From contig NZ_CP022420.1 of the NCBI RefSeq assembly GCF_002222635.1, positions 1-64,000 on the forward strand: a stretch of DNA of 64,000 nucleotides, in the 5' to 3' direction. The translations under genes were made by a program, and so were the position numbers. Source of the DNA: Pseudosulfitobacter pseudonitzschiae. Lineage in GTDB: Bacteria; Pseudomonadota; Alphaproteobacteria; Rhodobacterales; Rhodobacteraceae. Below the pieces are notes generated by a model, which saw nothing but the letters and a program-made list of their open reading frames with translations, made no database searches and was not told the DNA's origin. Below, piece by piece: positions 50,654 through 59,090 of this stretch (positions are counted from its first letter, which is position 1; every line of letters starts with the position of its first letter).

Positions 50654-50993
50654 CTGTTGTGGCTGATCTTGCCCGGGACAGAGATGCCGTCGTCGGCTTT
50701 GAGTCGACTGGCGGTCAAGAATGGCAGCTCTAGGCGCTTTTGGAGGCAGAAGGTGTTGCAGCCCGCTAGGTGCCCCCGCTCAGGTGAAGGCGTTTGAGTA
50801 AAGCCGAGGCACGCGCGCCAAGACCGACCTGATCTATGCGGAACTCATCGCCCGCTTCTTTGCTTTCCGTCCCGAAACAGGCCGCAGCCTTCCCGCAGAA
50901 AACTATGCCTTCTCAAATCCTTGACGTCGAAATGAACCAAATTGATCGAGATGCGCAAACGGCTACTGACCCAAGTCTGCGCAAAGCAGAAAC
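50654..50993 (+). pseudogene. IS110 family transposase, N-terminal remnant (outer element)
   Basis: Reading gives VVADLARDRDAVVGFESTGG, QEWQL, stop, ALLEAEGVAAR, stop, VPPAQVKAFE, stop, SRGTRAKTDLIYAELIARFF and AFRPETGRSLPAEN, then after a gap LIEMRKRLLTQVCAKQKL. KTDxIxAELIA is the IS110 DEDD signature. Several stops show decay. The text breaks off at the left end of the IS3 element and resumes after it at 53816. Confidence 0.78.
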
Positions 50994-51056
50994 TGGTCTT
51001 GTCACGGTTTAGTTCCGGTCTCTTTCGAGCAATGTTTGCTATGAAGGAGATTGAGA

Positions 51057-51298
51057 ATGGCAACGAGATACACAGACGAGTTTCGCCGTGATGCAGTGCG
51101 CATCGCAACGACCAGTGGACTGACACGACCACAAGCGGCTTCTGATTTGGGGATTGGGCTTTCGACGCTGAACAAGTGGGTCCAAAAGCATCAGCATGAT
51201 GACCTGATGTCGGGTCCTCACGAAGACGTTGAGAAAGAGAACGAACGCCTTCGCAAGGAAGCCCGGCTGCTGCGAGAGGAGAGGGAAGTGTTAAAAAA
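51057..51298 (+). pseudogene. IS3 OrfA, cut by the inner IS110
   Basis: MATRYTDEFRRDAVRIATTS, then LTRPQAASDLGIGLSTLNKW and the leucine-zipper region KENERLRKEARLLREEREVL is an IS3 OrfA. It is interrupted after EVL; the missing tail KAAIFFAGQSR with its stop lies at 52888-52923, right after the inner element. Confidence 0.82.
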
Positions 51299-51299
51299 C

Positions 51300-51524
51300 C
51301 TTTCCGGGCCGCAGCCCGCCTGTGCGCGGTATAAACAGCCTGTGCTATGCTGCGCCTGAAGGGCAGTTGCCGATTGCTTATTGGAGGGTCAGACCCCGTT
51401 AAAAAACGTGGCACATGGGTTGATGCGCACTTGAGAGTGGTGACGCCGCTGTTGCGGTGATCCCGGTTAGGAAGATGACGAACTTGCATGGCCCACGCCC
51501 TTCTTCCCAAACGGAGGAGATGCC
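51300..51524 (+). ncRNA. candidate bridge RNA region of the inner IS110
   Basis: IS110-group elements encode a bridge RNA in the non-coding left end, upstream of the transposase, which pairs with target and donor DNA. This 225-base stretch is the only non-coding part of the element long enough for one. GGGTC-A-GACCC (51386-51396) is a small visible hairpin. I have not derived the binding loops. Confidence 0.4.
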
Positions 51525-52886
51525 ATGACGAACTCTATGACCGGCGGCCACCCGGATTTGAAGATGGTCAATCCAAATGCCGCGGCGATTGATATCGGCT
51601 CGACCATGCATATGGCTGCGGTAAACCCTGATTCCTGCGACATGCCAGTACGTGCTTTTGGAACATTCACGCAGGATCTGCATGCGCTGGCGGCATGGTT
51701 CAAATCCTGCGGTGTCACCAGCGTCGCGATGGAATCGACCGGTGTTTACTGGATCCCGGCTTTTGAGATACTTGAGGGCCATGGGCTTCATGTGATCTTG
51801 GTGAATGCGCGCTACGCCAAGAACGTGCCGGGTCGCAAAACCGATGTCAGCGATGCCGGATGGCTGCGTCAGCTACACTCCTATGGCCTGTTGCGTGGCA
51901 GTTTCCGGCCTGAGGCCGAGATCGCCACCCTGCGCGCTTACATGCGCCAACGGGAACGGCTCACTGAGTATGCCGCAGCCCATATCCAGCACATGCAGAA
52001 GGCACTCATGGAGATGAACCTGCAATTGCATCATGTCGTCTCCGACATCACCGGCATCACAGGAATGCGGATCATCCGCGCCATTGTCGGTGGCGAGCGT
52101 GATCCGGAGGCTCTCGCCGCGTTCCGGGATGTTCGCTGCAAATCCTCTGTGGACATGATCAAAGCTGCGCTGCTCGGCAACGACCGTGAGGAACATATCT
52201 TTGCCCTGACACAGTCGCTGGAGCTCTACGATTTCTACAAAGCGCAGATCAAGGTGTGCGACCGTAGGCTGGAGGCGGCGGTTGGAGCCCTGACAGTCCG
52301 GGCTGACGGTGATCTGGCTCCATTGCCCAAGGCGCGGATCAAGCGCAAGCAGCACAACGCTCCATCCTTCGATGTGCGGGCGGCGCTATATGGAGTATTG
52401 GGCGTGGATCTGACGCAAATCCACGGCCTTGGGCCTTCGCTCGCACAGAAGCTGGTTGCCGAATGCGGCACCGATTTGCGCGCCTGGAAGAGCGCCAAGC
52501 ACTTCACGTCGTGGCTCTGCCTGGCCCCCGGAAACAAGATATCTGGTGGCAAGCTACTGTCTTCGCGGACACGTCGATCTTCAAGCCGCGCCGCTGCTCT
52601 TCTGCGTCTGGCTGCCGTCACGATTGGCCGCAGTGACACGGCTTTGGGCGCGTTCTATCGACGACTGTCATCTCGCATCGGCAAGCAAAAGGCAGTTACG
52701 GCGACAGCGCGCAAGATTGCCGTTCTATTTTACAACGCCATTCGCCATGGCATGACCCATCAAGATCAAGGTGCCGCGGCCTATGATGAGCGACATCGAC
52801 AACGTGTGCTGTCAAACCTTCAGCGCCGCGCCAAGACCCTCGGATTTGCATTGGCACCCATAACAGAGGAGGTCGCTGTTTCTTAG
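51525..52886 (+). CDS. IS110 family transposase (inner element)
   Basis: A 453-residue DEDD transposase. The N-terminal RuvC-like part has AAAIDIGSTMHMAAV (first Asp), AMESTGVYWIP (Glu) and GRKTDVSDAGWLRQLHSYGL (Asp pair). The C-terminal Tnp domain has IHGLGPSLAQKLVAECGTDL and the Ser region LLSSRTRRSSSRAAALLRLA. GGAGGAG stands just upstream. The TAG stop lies at the junction with IS3 DNA and may be supplied by the target. The gene looks intact. Confidence 0.88.
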   Translation: MTNSMTGGHPDLKMVNPNAAAIDIGSTMHMAAVNPDSCDMPVRAFGTFTQDLHALAAWFKSCGVTSVAMESTGVYWIPAFEILEGHGLHVILVNARYAKNVPGRKTDVSDAGWLRQLHSYGLLRGSFRPEAEIATLRAYMRQRERLTEYAAAHIQHMQKALMEMNLQLHHVVSDITGITGMRIIRAIVGGERDPEALAAFRDVRCKSSVDMIKAALLGNDREEHIFALTQSLELYDFYKAQIKVCDRRLEAAVGALTVRADGDLAPLPKARIKRKQHNAPSFDVRAALYGVLGVDLTQIHGLGPSLAQKLVAECGTDLRAWKSAKHFTSWLCLAPGNKISGGKLLSSRTRRSSSRAAALLRLAAVTIGRSDTALGAFYRRLSSRIGKQKAVTATARKIAVLFYNAIRHGMTHQDQGAAAYDERHRQRVLSNLQRRAKTLGFALAPITEEVAVS

Positions 52887-52919
52887 GAAGGCGGCGATCT
52901 TCTTTGCAGGCCAAAGCCG

Positions 52920-53777
52920 GTGAGGTTCGCCTTCATTGACGCCTGGAAAGAAGTTTGGCCCGTGGAATTTCTCTGCCGTATCATGCAGGTCACATCTCGT
53001 GGGTTCCGTGCTTGGCGGATACGCCCAATGAGCCAACGACAGCGAGATGATATGGTGCTTTTGGCCCACATTCGTGAGCAGCATCGGCTTAGCTTGCAAA
53101 GCTACGGGCGGCCCCGGATGACCGAAGAACTGGAAGAGCTGGGGCTGAGCGTCGGTCACGGTCGTGTGGGCCGCCTGATGCGTGAGAACGGCATCAAAGT
53201 CATCAGAACGCAGAAATACAAGGCGACGACGGACAGCAATCACACGTTCAACATTGCACCCAACCTGCTGGATCAGGACTTCTCAGCGGATGGCCCCAAT
53301 CAAAAGTGGGCCGGAGATATCAGCTACATCTGGACCAGTGAGGGCTGGCTTTATCTGGCCGTCATCCTTGACCTGTACTCTCGCCGCGTAATCGGTTGGG
53401 CGGTTAGCAACCGGATGAAGCGAGATCTGGCGATCAGGGCGTTAGATATGGCCGTTGCTTTGCGACAGCCGCCCGAAGGGTGCATTCATCATACGGATCG
53501 CGGGTCGCAATATTGTTCCAACGAGTATCAACGACGTCTTTCCAAGCATGGCTTCAAGGTCTCGATGAGTGGCAAGGGCAATTGTTACGACAATTCCATG
53601 GTGGAAACGTTCTTCAAATCCATTAAGGCTGAGCTGATTTGGCGGAACCGTTGGGAAACACGCCGTCAGGCCGAGGGCGCGATATTCCAGTACATTAACG
53701 GCTTTTATAACCCGCGCCGTCGCCACTCATCGCTCGGCGGCAAAAGCCCCTTGGCTTTCGAGCGGAAGGCCGCATAA
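52920..53777 (+). CDS. IS3 family transposase OrfB
   Basis: A 285-residue OrfB with HTH_21 and rve domains. Catalytic residues are Asp in WAGDISYIWTS, Asp in IHHTDRGSQYCS and Glu in DNSMVETFFKSIKAEL, followed by YINGFYNPRRRHSSLGGKSP. It overlaps the orfA tail in the -1 frame, as expected for programmed frameshifting, but orfA is disrupted by the IS110 so the fused transposase cannot be made. Confidence 0.86.
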   Translation: MRFAFIDAWKEVWPVEFLCRIMQVTSRGFRAWRIRPMSQRQRDDMVLLAHIREQHRLSLQSYGRPRMTEELEELGLSVGHGRVGRLMRENGIKVIRTQKYKATTDSNHTFNIAPNLLDQDFSADGPNQKWAGDISYIWTSEGWLYLAVILDLYSRRVIGWAVSNRMKRDLAIRALDMAVALRQPPEGCIHHTDRGSQYCSNEYQRRLSKHGFKVSMSGKGNCYDNSMVETFFKSIKAELIWRNRWETRRQAEGAIFQYINGFYNPRRRHSSLGGKSPLAFERKAA

Positions 53778-53815
53778 ATGAGTTGAGAGACCGGAACGTA
53801 AGCGCGACAAGACCA

Positions 53816-54190
53816 GTCTGTTGGAGGTGGCCACCGTTCTCCGTTCCATCATGAGGATCGGCCCGGTTGCCAGCTTAATACTGATCGCTGAGATGCCCAT
53901 GATAGGCACTATCTCCGGGGAAGAGGCTGCTGCACTCACTGGGTTAACGTCGGGCGCGCACGTTAGTGGAACCCATCGCGCGAAACGGGCCATCGCCGGA
54001 GGTCGCCGTGCAATGCGGCATTTGATGTTTCGGGCGGCATTGGTCGCGGCACATCACAATCCAAGCCTGATATCCTTCGCAAGGCCGGAAAACCGCACAA
54101 GGTCATTATCATGGCGTCGCGAGAAAGCTCGTCACCATCGAGAACGTCCTGTGCAAAACCGTCGGAAATGGACTGACCCGACGGTCTGAG
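53816..54190 (+). pseudogene. IS110 family transposase, C-terminal remnant (outer element)
   Basis: VLRSIMRIGPVASLILIAEM, IGTISGEEAAALTGL, HVSGTHRAKRAIAGGRRAMR, HLMFRAALVAAHHNPSL, then in another frame KAGKPHKVIIMA. This is the Tnp_IS116/IS110 C-terminal domain of the element whose first half is at 50654. A frameshift after NPSL shows decay. About 30 residues of the middle are missing at the IS3 insertion. Confidence 0.78.
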
Positions 54191-54254
54191 AGATACAGTC
54201 GCTACAAATTTTTGGCACCTTGGGTCCTTATTATCTCCGCGGAAAAATAAGTAG

Positions 54255-54303
54255 TTGATTTACGAGCAGGACTGCTCGTATGATACAAACAGACTTGTTC
54301 GTA
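54255..54303 (+). promoter_or_regulatory. TRAP operon promoter with tandem TetR-type operators
   Basis: -35 TTGATT (54255-54260), 18-base spacer, -10 TATGAT (54279-54284). Operator 1 is TACGAGCA-GGAC-TGCTCGTA (54261-54280), filling the spacer. Operator 2 is TACAAACA-GACT-TGTTCGTA (54284-54303), covering the start site. Both are 8-4-8 palindromes spaced 23 bases apart with consensus TACRARCA-N4-TGYTCGTA. Bound protein would block RNA polymerase. Confidence 0.75.
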
Positions 54304-54376
54304 ATCTGCTTGCATGACGAGCGATTCGATATTTAAAAACCGCCCGTGCTCACGGGCCGAAAACGGGGAAAACAAC

Positions 54377-55354
54377 ATGACCATCAAAACACTTCTTGGC
54401 GCAATCGCCGTTCTAAGTCTCACCGTCTCGCCGACGTTGGCCGCAACTTGGGACCTTTCGAACGAATATCCTGCCGGTTCTCTGCAAGGTCAGACCGCTG
54501 AGTTCTTCGCTAACGCCGTGGCTGAGAAGACAGAGGGCGAAGTCGTGGTTACGGTGCATCATGGAGCGGCGCTTGGATATAAGAGCGTCGACAACTTCGA
54601 TGCAGTGGGCGACGGCGCATTGCAGGCCGCATCTTCGGCTTTTGTGTTCTGGACCGGTATCGACCCCATCTTCCAACTGTCCTCGTTGCCGTTCCTCGCT
54701 CCGACGTCAGAGGATGTTCGTGACCTATATGAGCTGGCGAAGCCGGAGTATGAGAAGGTCCTCGAAAGCAACAATCAGATACTGTTGCTCGCAACGCCGT
54801 GGCCGTCCTCGGGTCTTTGGGGTAACAAAGCCTTCACCTCTACAGCCGATCTCGAAGGCGTGAAGGTCCGCACCTATGACGTTGCTTCTACTGAAACTAT
54901 TAAGAACACCGGCGCCTTTCCAATTCAGATCTCTTGGGCCGACGTATCAGCACAGCTCTCGACCAATGCGATCGACGCCGTACTTACCTCGCCCAATGGC
55001 GGCGTTGGGGTTCAAATGTGGGAACTGCAGTCGGATTTTACCAATTTAAATTATGCCTCATCGCTGCAGGCAATCCATCTGAATGTGGACGCCTGGAACG
55101 ACCTGAGCGAATCACAACAGGCAGCCGTTAAGGAAGCGGCCGCCGAAGCCGAAGCTTTTGGGTGGGGGCTTTTGGCGGATGCGACTTCCAAAGACTTTGA
55201 AACCATGCGCGAAAACGGCATGACTGTGACCGAAGAAGTCCCCTCCGAATTCGCAACAGCACTGACTGCGGCCGCGCAACCATTCATTGACCAGTGGCTC
55301 GAAGAAACAGGTGAGCGTGCGCAGTCCATAATGTCCGCTTACCAGAAGCGATAG
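54377..55354 (+). CDS. TRAP transporter solute-binding protein DctP type
   Basis: A 325-residue periplasmic binding protein with a signal peptide (MTIKTLLGAIAVLSLTVSPT, cleavage near LAA). Family features are YPAGSLQGQTAEFFANAVAE, DGALQAASSAFVFWTG, LEGVKVRTYDVASTETIKNT (with the Arg that grips a carboxylate) and an Asn-Gly turn near 215. TRAP binding proteins usually capture organic acids. GGGGAAAAC precedes the ATG. A strong hairpin separates it from dctQ. Confidence 0.9.
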   Translation: MTIKTLLGAIAVLSLTVSPTLAATWDLSNEYPAGSLQGQTAEFFANAVAEKTEGEVVVTVHHGAALGYKSVDNFDAVGDGALQAASSAFVFWTGIDPIFQLSSLPFLAPTSEDVRDLYELAKPEYEKVLESNNQILLLATPWPSSGLWGNKAFTSTADLEGVKVRTYDVASTETIKNTGAFPIQISWADVSAQLSTNAIDAVLTSPNGGVGVQMWELQSDFTNLNYASSLQAIHLNVDAWNDLSESQQAAVKEAAAEAEAFGWGLLADATSKDFETMRENGMTVTEEVPSEFATALTAAAQPFIDQWLEETGERAQSIMSAYQKR

Positions 55355-55369
55355 TACCTCCCTCAACTG

Positions 55370-55404
55370 GCGTGGGCAGTCTTCTTTTCTGTCCACGCTT
55401 TTTT
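55370..55404 (+). terminator. intrinsic terminator/attenuator between dctP and dctQ
   Basis: GCGTGGGCAG (55370-55379) pairs with CTGTCCACGC (55389-55398), ten pairs with one G-U, 9-nt loop, followed directly by TTTTTT. A textbook intrinsic terminator in mid-operon. Confidence 0.82.
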
Positions 55405-55423
55405 CCCATCGCTGGAGATCTGC

Positions 55424-55948
55424 ATGAAACATTTTTATTTGGGCGTTTTTGCCCTGTCTCGACTGGCTGCCGTAATTGCTTCATTTGCGCTGGTTTACAT
55501 GGTGGGCCATATCGTCTTTGAGATTATCCTACGAGGCTTCTTTGCTACCTCGACTTTCGTCCTTGACGAATTTGTTGGGTATGCAATTGCAATTTGCGTG
55601 ATTTGGTCGCTGGGCTATGTTCTGGAACATGGGGATCTCATCCGCGTCGGCCTGGTACTCGATCGCCTGCCAGAGCAAGCACAGCGACTGACGACTGCAG
55701 CGGCAGCTTTGGTGGCCTGCTCACTTACCATAGGGCTGACCTGGATTTTCTGGATGCGGGTCGTGCGAGCATGGTCGCGCGGTACCGTGTCATCCTCAGT
55801 TGCTGCGGTGCCGACGTGGATACCCGAGGGCGCAATCATGATAGGTTTCGGACTCTTTGCACTAGCTGCCTTTGCGTACGGGCTCCGTCACATCACCGGA
55901 CACCCTTCGCCCGCTCAACACACGCCGCTGGCGACCCCTGTCGAATAA
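55424..55948 (+). CDS. TRAP transporter small permease DctQ type
   Basis: A 174-residue protein with four transmembrane helices (about 10-32, 48-66, 88-110, 130-150). DctQ hallmarks are FVLDEFVGYAIAICVIWSLG and EHGDLIRVGLVLDRLPEQAQ. The small subunit pairs with DctM. 24 bases before dctM. Confidence 0.88.
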   Translation: MKHFYLGVFALSRLAAVIASFALVYMVGHIVFEIILRGFFATSTFVLDEFVGYAIAICVIWSLGYVLEHGDLIRVGLVLDRLPEQAQRLTTAAAALVACSLTIGLTWIFWMRVVRAWSRGTVSSSVAAVPTWIPEGAIMIGFGLFALAAFAYGLRHITGHPSPAQHTPLATPVE

Positions 55949-55972
55949 GCCGCATCAAACCGGAGATATTGT

Positions 55973-57283
55973 ATGGACACGCTTGTAATTGCGGCTGCTA
56001 CGCTGGGCTTCCTATTGTTGTTTCTCGGCCTAGGCATCTGGGTGTTCATCTCGCTGGCCCTAGTGGCCACAGCTTCGCTGTTCTTTCTAGACGGAATGGG
56101 TTTTCCGCGTATCGGCTCAATCGCGGCAAGTATCATCTATCGCTATTCTACAAGCTGGGAACTGTCGGCCATCCCGATGTTCATCTGGATGGGCGAGATC
56201 ATCTTCCGTACTGATATCTCGACGCGGCTGTTTCGCGGTCTGTCGCCGTTCGTTGACTACATCCCCGGCCGCTTGTTTCATACCAACGTACTTGGATGCA
56301 CGCTATTCGCAGCGGTATCAGGCTCTTCGCCCGCCACCACCGCTACAGTTGGGCGCATTACCACGCGCGAGCTGGCTAAACGGGGCTATGACGACCGACT
56401 TTCGCTGGGGTCACTTGCAGGAGCTGGCTCCCTCGGCCTTATGATCCCACCGTCAATCGTGATGATCGTCTACGGAATTCTTGCCGAGCAGTCGATCTCG
56501 CGTCTATTCGCGGCCGGTGTGCTGCCAGGGCTGATGATTTGTGCGCTCTTTTCAGGTTATATCATGATACGCGCCACTCTGAATCCGGCGCTGGTTCCGG
56601 CTAAACGTGAGTCACGCAGCGTGGTGGATTTTCTGCGCGCACTCTTGGACCTTGCGCCGCTTGCAGTGTTGATGACTATTGTCCTTGGTTCGATCTACAG
56701 TGGCATTGCCACTCCGTCCGAGGCTGCAGCCATCGGCGTGATCGCCGCCATCTTTATCTCTATCGTGACGCGCCAGCTATCGCTGACCCTGCTGCGTGAT
56801 ACATTGATGGGTGCGCTGCGGACCTCGACCATGGTGTGCTCAATCTTGATTGCTGCAGCCTTCATGTCCACCGCTATTGGCTATTTGCATATACCCGCCG
56901 ATGTCGCCGACGGCATTGCCTCGCTGGACCTACCCCCTTGGGGACTACTGTTGGTGCTGTCATTGTTCTATCTCGGCCTCGGTTTCTTCCTCGACGGCAC
57001 CTCAATCGTGGTTATGAGTTTGCCCATCTCGCTGCCGCTCGCATTGCAGGCGGGCTTTGATCCGATCTGGTTCGGAATCTACCTGGTGTTGATGATAGAG
57101 ATGGCGCAGGTAACCCCCCCGGTTGGCTTTAACCTGTTCGTTTTACAGGGCATTTCGGGCCGACCGCTCAGCTATGTTTCACGCGCCGCGCTTCCTTTCT
57201 TTGTACTGATGCTGGTCGGGGTCGCTCTGCTGGCCGTCTTCCCAGGCATAGCATTGTGGCTCCCGAACTCTCTGTATGGATAA
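55973..57283 (+). CDS. TRAP transporter large permease DctM type
   Basis: A 436-residue membrane protein with about 12 helices. DctM motifs include GWELSAIPMFIWMGEI-like SWELSAIPMFIWMGEIIF, SGSSPATTATVGRITTRELA, GAGSLGLMIPPSIVMIVYGI and FDPIWFGIYLVLMIEMAQVT followed by PPVGFNLFVLQG. It overlaps the GAF gene by 8 bases. Confidence 0.91.
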   Translation: MDTLVIAAATLGFLLLFLGLGIWVFISLALVATASLFFLDGMGFPRIGSIAASIIYRYSTSWELSAIPMFIWMGEIIFRTDISTRLFRGLSPFVDYIPGRLFHTNVLGCTLFAAVSGSSPATTATVGRITTRELAKRGYDDRLSLGSLAGAGSLGLMIPPSIVMIVYGILAEQSISRLFAAGVLPGLMICALFSGYIMIRATLNPALVPAKRESRSVVDFLRALLDLAPLAVLMTIVLGSIYSGIATPSEAAAIGVIAAIFISIVTRQLSLTLLRDTLMGALRTSTMVCSILIAAAFMSTAIGYLHIPADVADGIASLDLPPWGLLLVLSLFYLGLGFFLDGTSIVVMSLPISLPLALQAGFDPIWFGIYLVLMIEMAQVTPPVGFNLFVLQGISGRPLSYVSRAALPFFVLMLVGVALLAVFPGIALWLPNSLYG

Positions 57284-57761
57284 TCCAATGACCCCGAAAG
57301 TAGTCGACTTCTCCGCCCTGCTGGTCGCACAGACCAAGCCGAATCAGCCTTATTCGCTATTTCGTGCAGTACAGGACACTTGCGAAACCCGCTTCGGCTT
57401 CCGTTTTCTAACCATCTTGAAGAACCTTCCCGGCACCGGAAACGTAATGCGGATGCACAGTTCCGAGGCAGACTATCCAACCGGCGTGTTCAAACCCATG
57501 GGCCTGACTCAGTGGGGTAGGGTGGTGTTAGACGGTGGCCAGAGTTGGTTAGGAAATTCGCGCGAGGATGTGTTCTGGGCCTTCCCGGACGCCGAACTCA
57601 TCCTGTCCAAAGGCTGCGAGGCCTGTGCCTGTGCTCCGGTGCTATGGGCTGGTCGTTGCATCGGCGTACTATCGCTGAACTCCACGCGAGATAGTTACTC
57701 CTCCGAGGATATGGCTGAACTGACCTTAATTGCGCAGAGCCTCGCGCCAGCGCTGATATGA
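57276..57761 (+). CDS. GAF domain protein
   Basis: A 161-residue single GAF domain: FRAVQDTCETRFGFRFLTIL at the start, a central helix-loop, then CEACACAPVLWAGRCIGVLS and SYSSEDMAELTLIAQSLAPA at the end. Three Cys lie in CEACAC. GAF domains bind small ligands; none is identifiable here. Coupled to dctM by overlap, so it may report on the imported solute. Confidence 0.8.
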   Translation: MDNPMTPKVVDFSALLVAQTKPNQPYSLFRAVQDTCETRFGFRFLTILKNLPGTGNVMRMHSSEADYPTGVFKPMGLTQWGRVVLDGGQSWLGNSREDVFWAFPDAELILSKGCEACACAPVLWAGRCIGVLSLNSTRDSYSSEDMAELTLIAQSLAPALI

Positions 57762-57780
57762 ATCGGAAAGAGTGACCAAG

Positions 57781-58278
57781 ATGAGCACATCGTTGATTAA
57801 GAACGCCAGTAATGTCGATGGCACCGGTCAGGATATGATTGATCTAGTGCGGATCAACATTAACGATGTTCAAATCCATCACACGCGTATGCAAGTTTCT
57901 TTCGAAATGAGAGCCGAGCTCAACCTGGACAGGCTGACCGTCATGCTTAGATTGATCACCTATCGTTATGTCGCGGCTGCCACTGCATCTCGATCGGCTC
58001 CCCAACATCGAAGTGCACAGGCGTTAAATAAACACAGCTCGAGCCAATCCGTTGCAGAAGAGTTAGATTTTTTCGCGAATTTTGATGGCCTGCTTAATCC
58101 AACCCTAATTCTTCTTATACGCGACAATGCGGTTCTACTCTGGCAACTCACGCAGGCTGTTTCAGGCCACACTGCTCTGCACCTGTTCCATGTCATAGGA
58201 TATGTGCGGCAGTTCATGCGGCCGGTGCTGCTTATTTTTAAGGTGCGGGCGCAATTTGGTGATGAGGTCTGCCTATGA
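57781..58278 (+). pseudogene. unknown frame beginning like an amidohydrolase (probable remnant)
   Basis: The first residues, MSTSLIKNASNVDGTGQDMI, match the start of the amidohydrolase family (compare LLKNARIVDG of the gene at 59623). After that the sequence resembles nothing I know and lacks the HxH metal motif. It may be the truncated first amidohydrolase of this TRAP cluster, followed by unrelated DNA. The frame ends with a 4-base overlap on proC, so a real short gene cannot be excluded. Confidence 0.4.
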
Positions 58279-59090
58279 CGCGGCGTATAATACTGTTAGG
58301 CGCGGGCAATATGGGCTATGCGATGCTCGACGGTTGGCTACGGCAAGATCCAATGCTCGAGGTTCATGTCGTAGAACCTGTCGCGACATTGCGGGGCCGC
58401 GCCGATGCTCTTGGCGCAACAACAGTTCCCACGTTAAGCGATCTACCAGAAGGTATACAGCCCGATCTAGTGGTGCTGGTGGTTAAGCCGCAGATGGTGG
58501 CTCCTATTCTTGCCAAATGCGGCAAGTTTGCCGGCGGCCACACGACCTTCCTTTCGGTCGCAGCAGGGATCACGCTAGGATCAATGCGTGCAGCCTTGCC
58601 AGAAGCCGCCCCAATCATCCGTTGTATGCCCAACACCCCTGCTGCCATCGGTGAAGGAATGATAGTGCTTTGTGCTGGCGCAGATGTGCCAAGCGCGGCT
58701 AGGCGCTTTGTACAGGTCCTTATGGCATCCTCCGGTGCGGTTAGCTGGATCACAGATGAAGCACAGATGGATGCGGTGACCGCGATTTCCGGCTCCGGTC
58801 CCGCCTATGTGTTTCACTTCATCGAAGTGCTGGCTGAAGCGGGCCAGTCCCTCGGCCTGCCAGCCGATACAGCTGCAATTCTGGCTGTACAAACAATCGC
58901 GGGTGCTGGCCGTATGGCAGTGATGTCAGACGCTTCCCCCAGTGCTTTGCGCGCGCAAGTGACTAGTCCAAACGGCACAACCGCGGCGGCATTGGCTGTA
59001 TTAATGCAGGGGCAAGCGCTGAAACAGCTTGTCGAACGGGCCGCCTTAGCGGCGTACGCCCGCAGTATTGAATTGGGCCAGGAGAGCTAA
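58275..59090 (+). CDS. proC: pyrroline-5-carboxylate reductase
   Basis: A 271-residue ProC-type enzyme. NADPH-binding LLGAGNMGYAML is at 7-18, then VVKPQM, SVAAGITL and RCMPNTPAAIGEGM. The C-terminal dimer domain has DAVTAISGSGPAYVFHFIEV and LRAQVTSPNGTTAAAL. It reduces a cyclic imine (P5C) to proline or acts on a related imine. As a plasmid, TRAP-linked copy it is probably catabolic rather than biosynthetic. Confidence 0.9.
   Translation: MTRRIILLGAGNMGYAMLDGWLRQDPMLEVHVVEPVATLRGRADALGATTVPTLSDLPEGIQPDLVVLVVKPQMVAPILAKCGKFAGGHTTFLSVAAGITLGSMRAALPEAAPIIRCMPNTPAAIGEGMIVLCAGADVPSAARRFVQVLMASSGAVSWITDEAQMDAVTAISGSGPAYVFHFIEVLAEAGQSLGLPADTAAILAVQTIAGAGRMAVMSDASPSALRAQVTSPNGTTAAALAVLMQGQALKQLVERAALAAYARSIELGQES

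Larger units (their letters stand above)
51299..52886 (+). mobile_element. IS110 family element (inner)
   Basis: Bounded by the interrupted IS3 orfA: left flank GTGTTA near 51289-51294, right flank AGGAAGGCGGCG from 52885. The precise ends are uncertain by several bases because of an A-run. GTTAAAAAAC occurs both at the left junction (51290) and at 51398. Layout is a roughly 225-base non-coding left part, then the transposase gene up to the right junction, as in the IS110 group. Confidence 0.7.
50992..53817 (+). mobile_element. IS3 family element, itself interrupted by an IS110 element
   Basis: Left end ACTGGTCTTGTC (50992-51003) then GTTCCGGTCTCT; the right end, read in complement, is ACTGGTCTTGTC then GTTCCGGTCTCT (53786-53817). 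The arms agree in about 26 of 32 positions. Contains orfA (broken) and orfB. No 3-bp target duplication is seen and part of the host IS110 gene is missing, so an adjacent deletion is likely. Confidence 0.75.
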
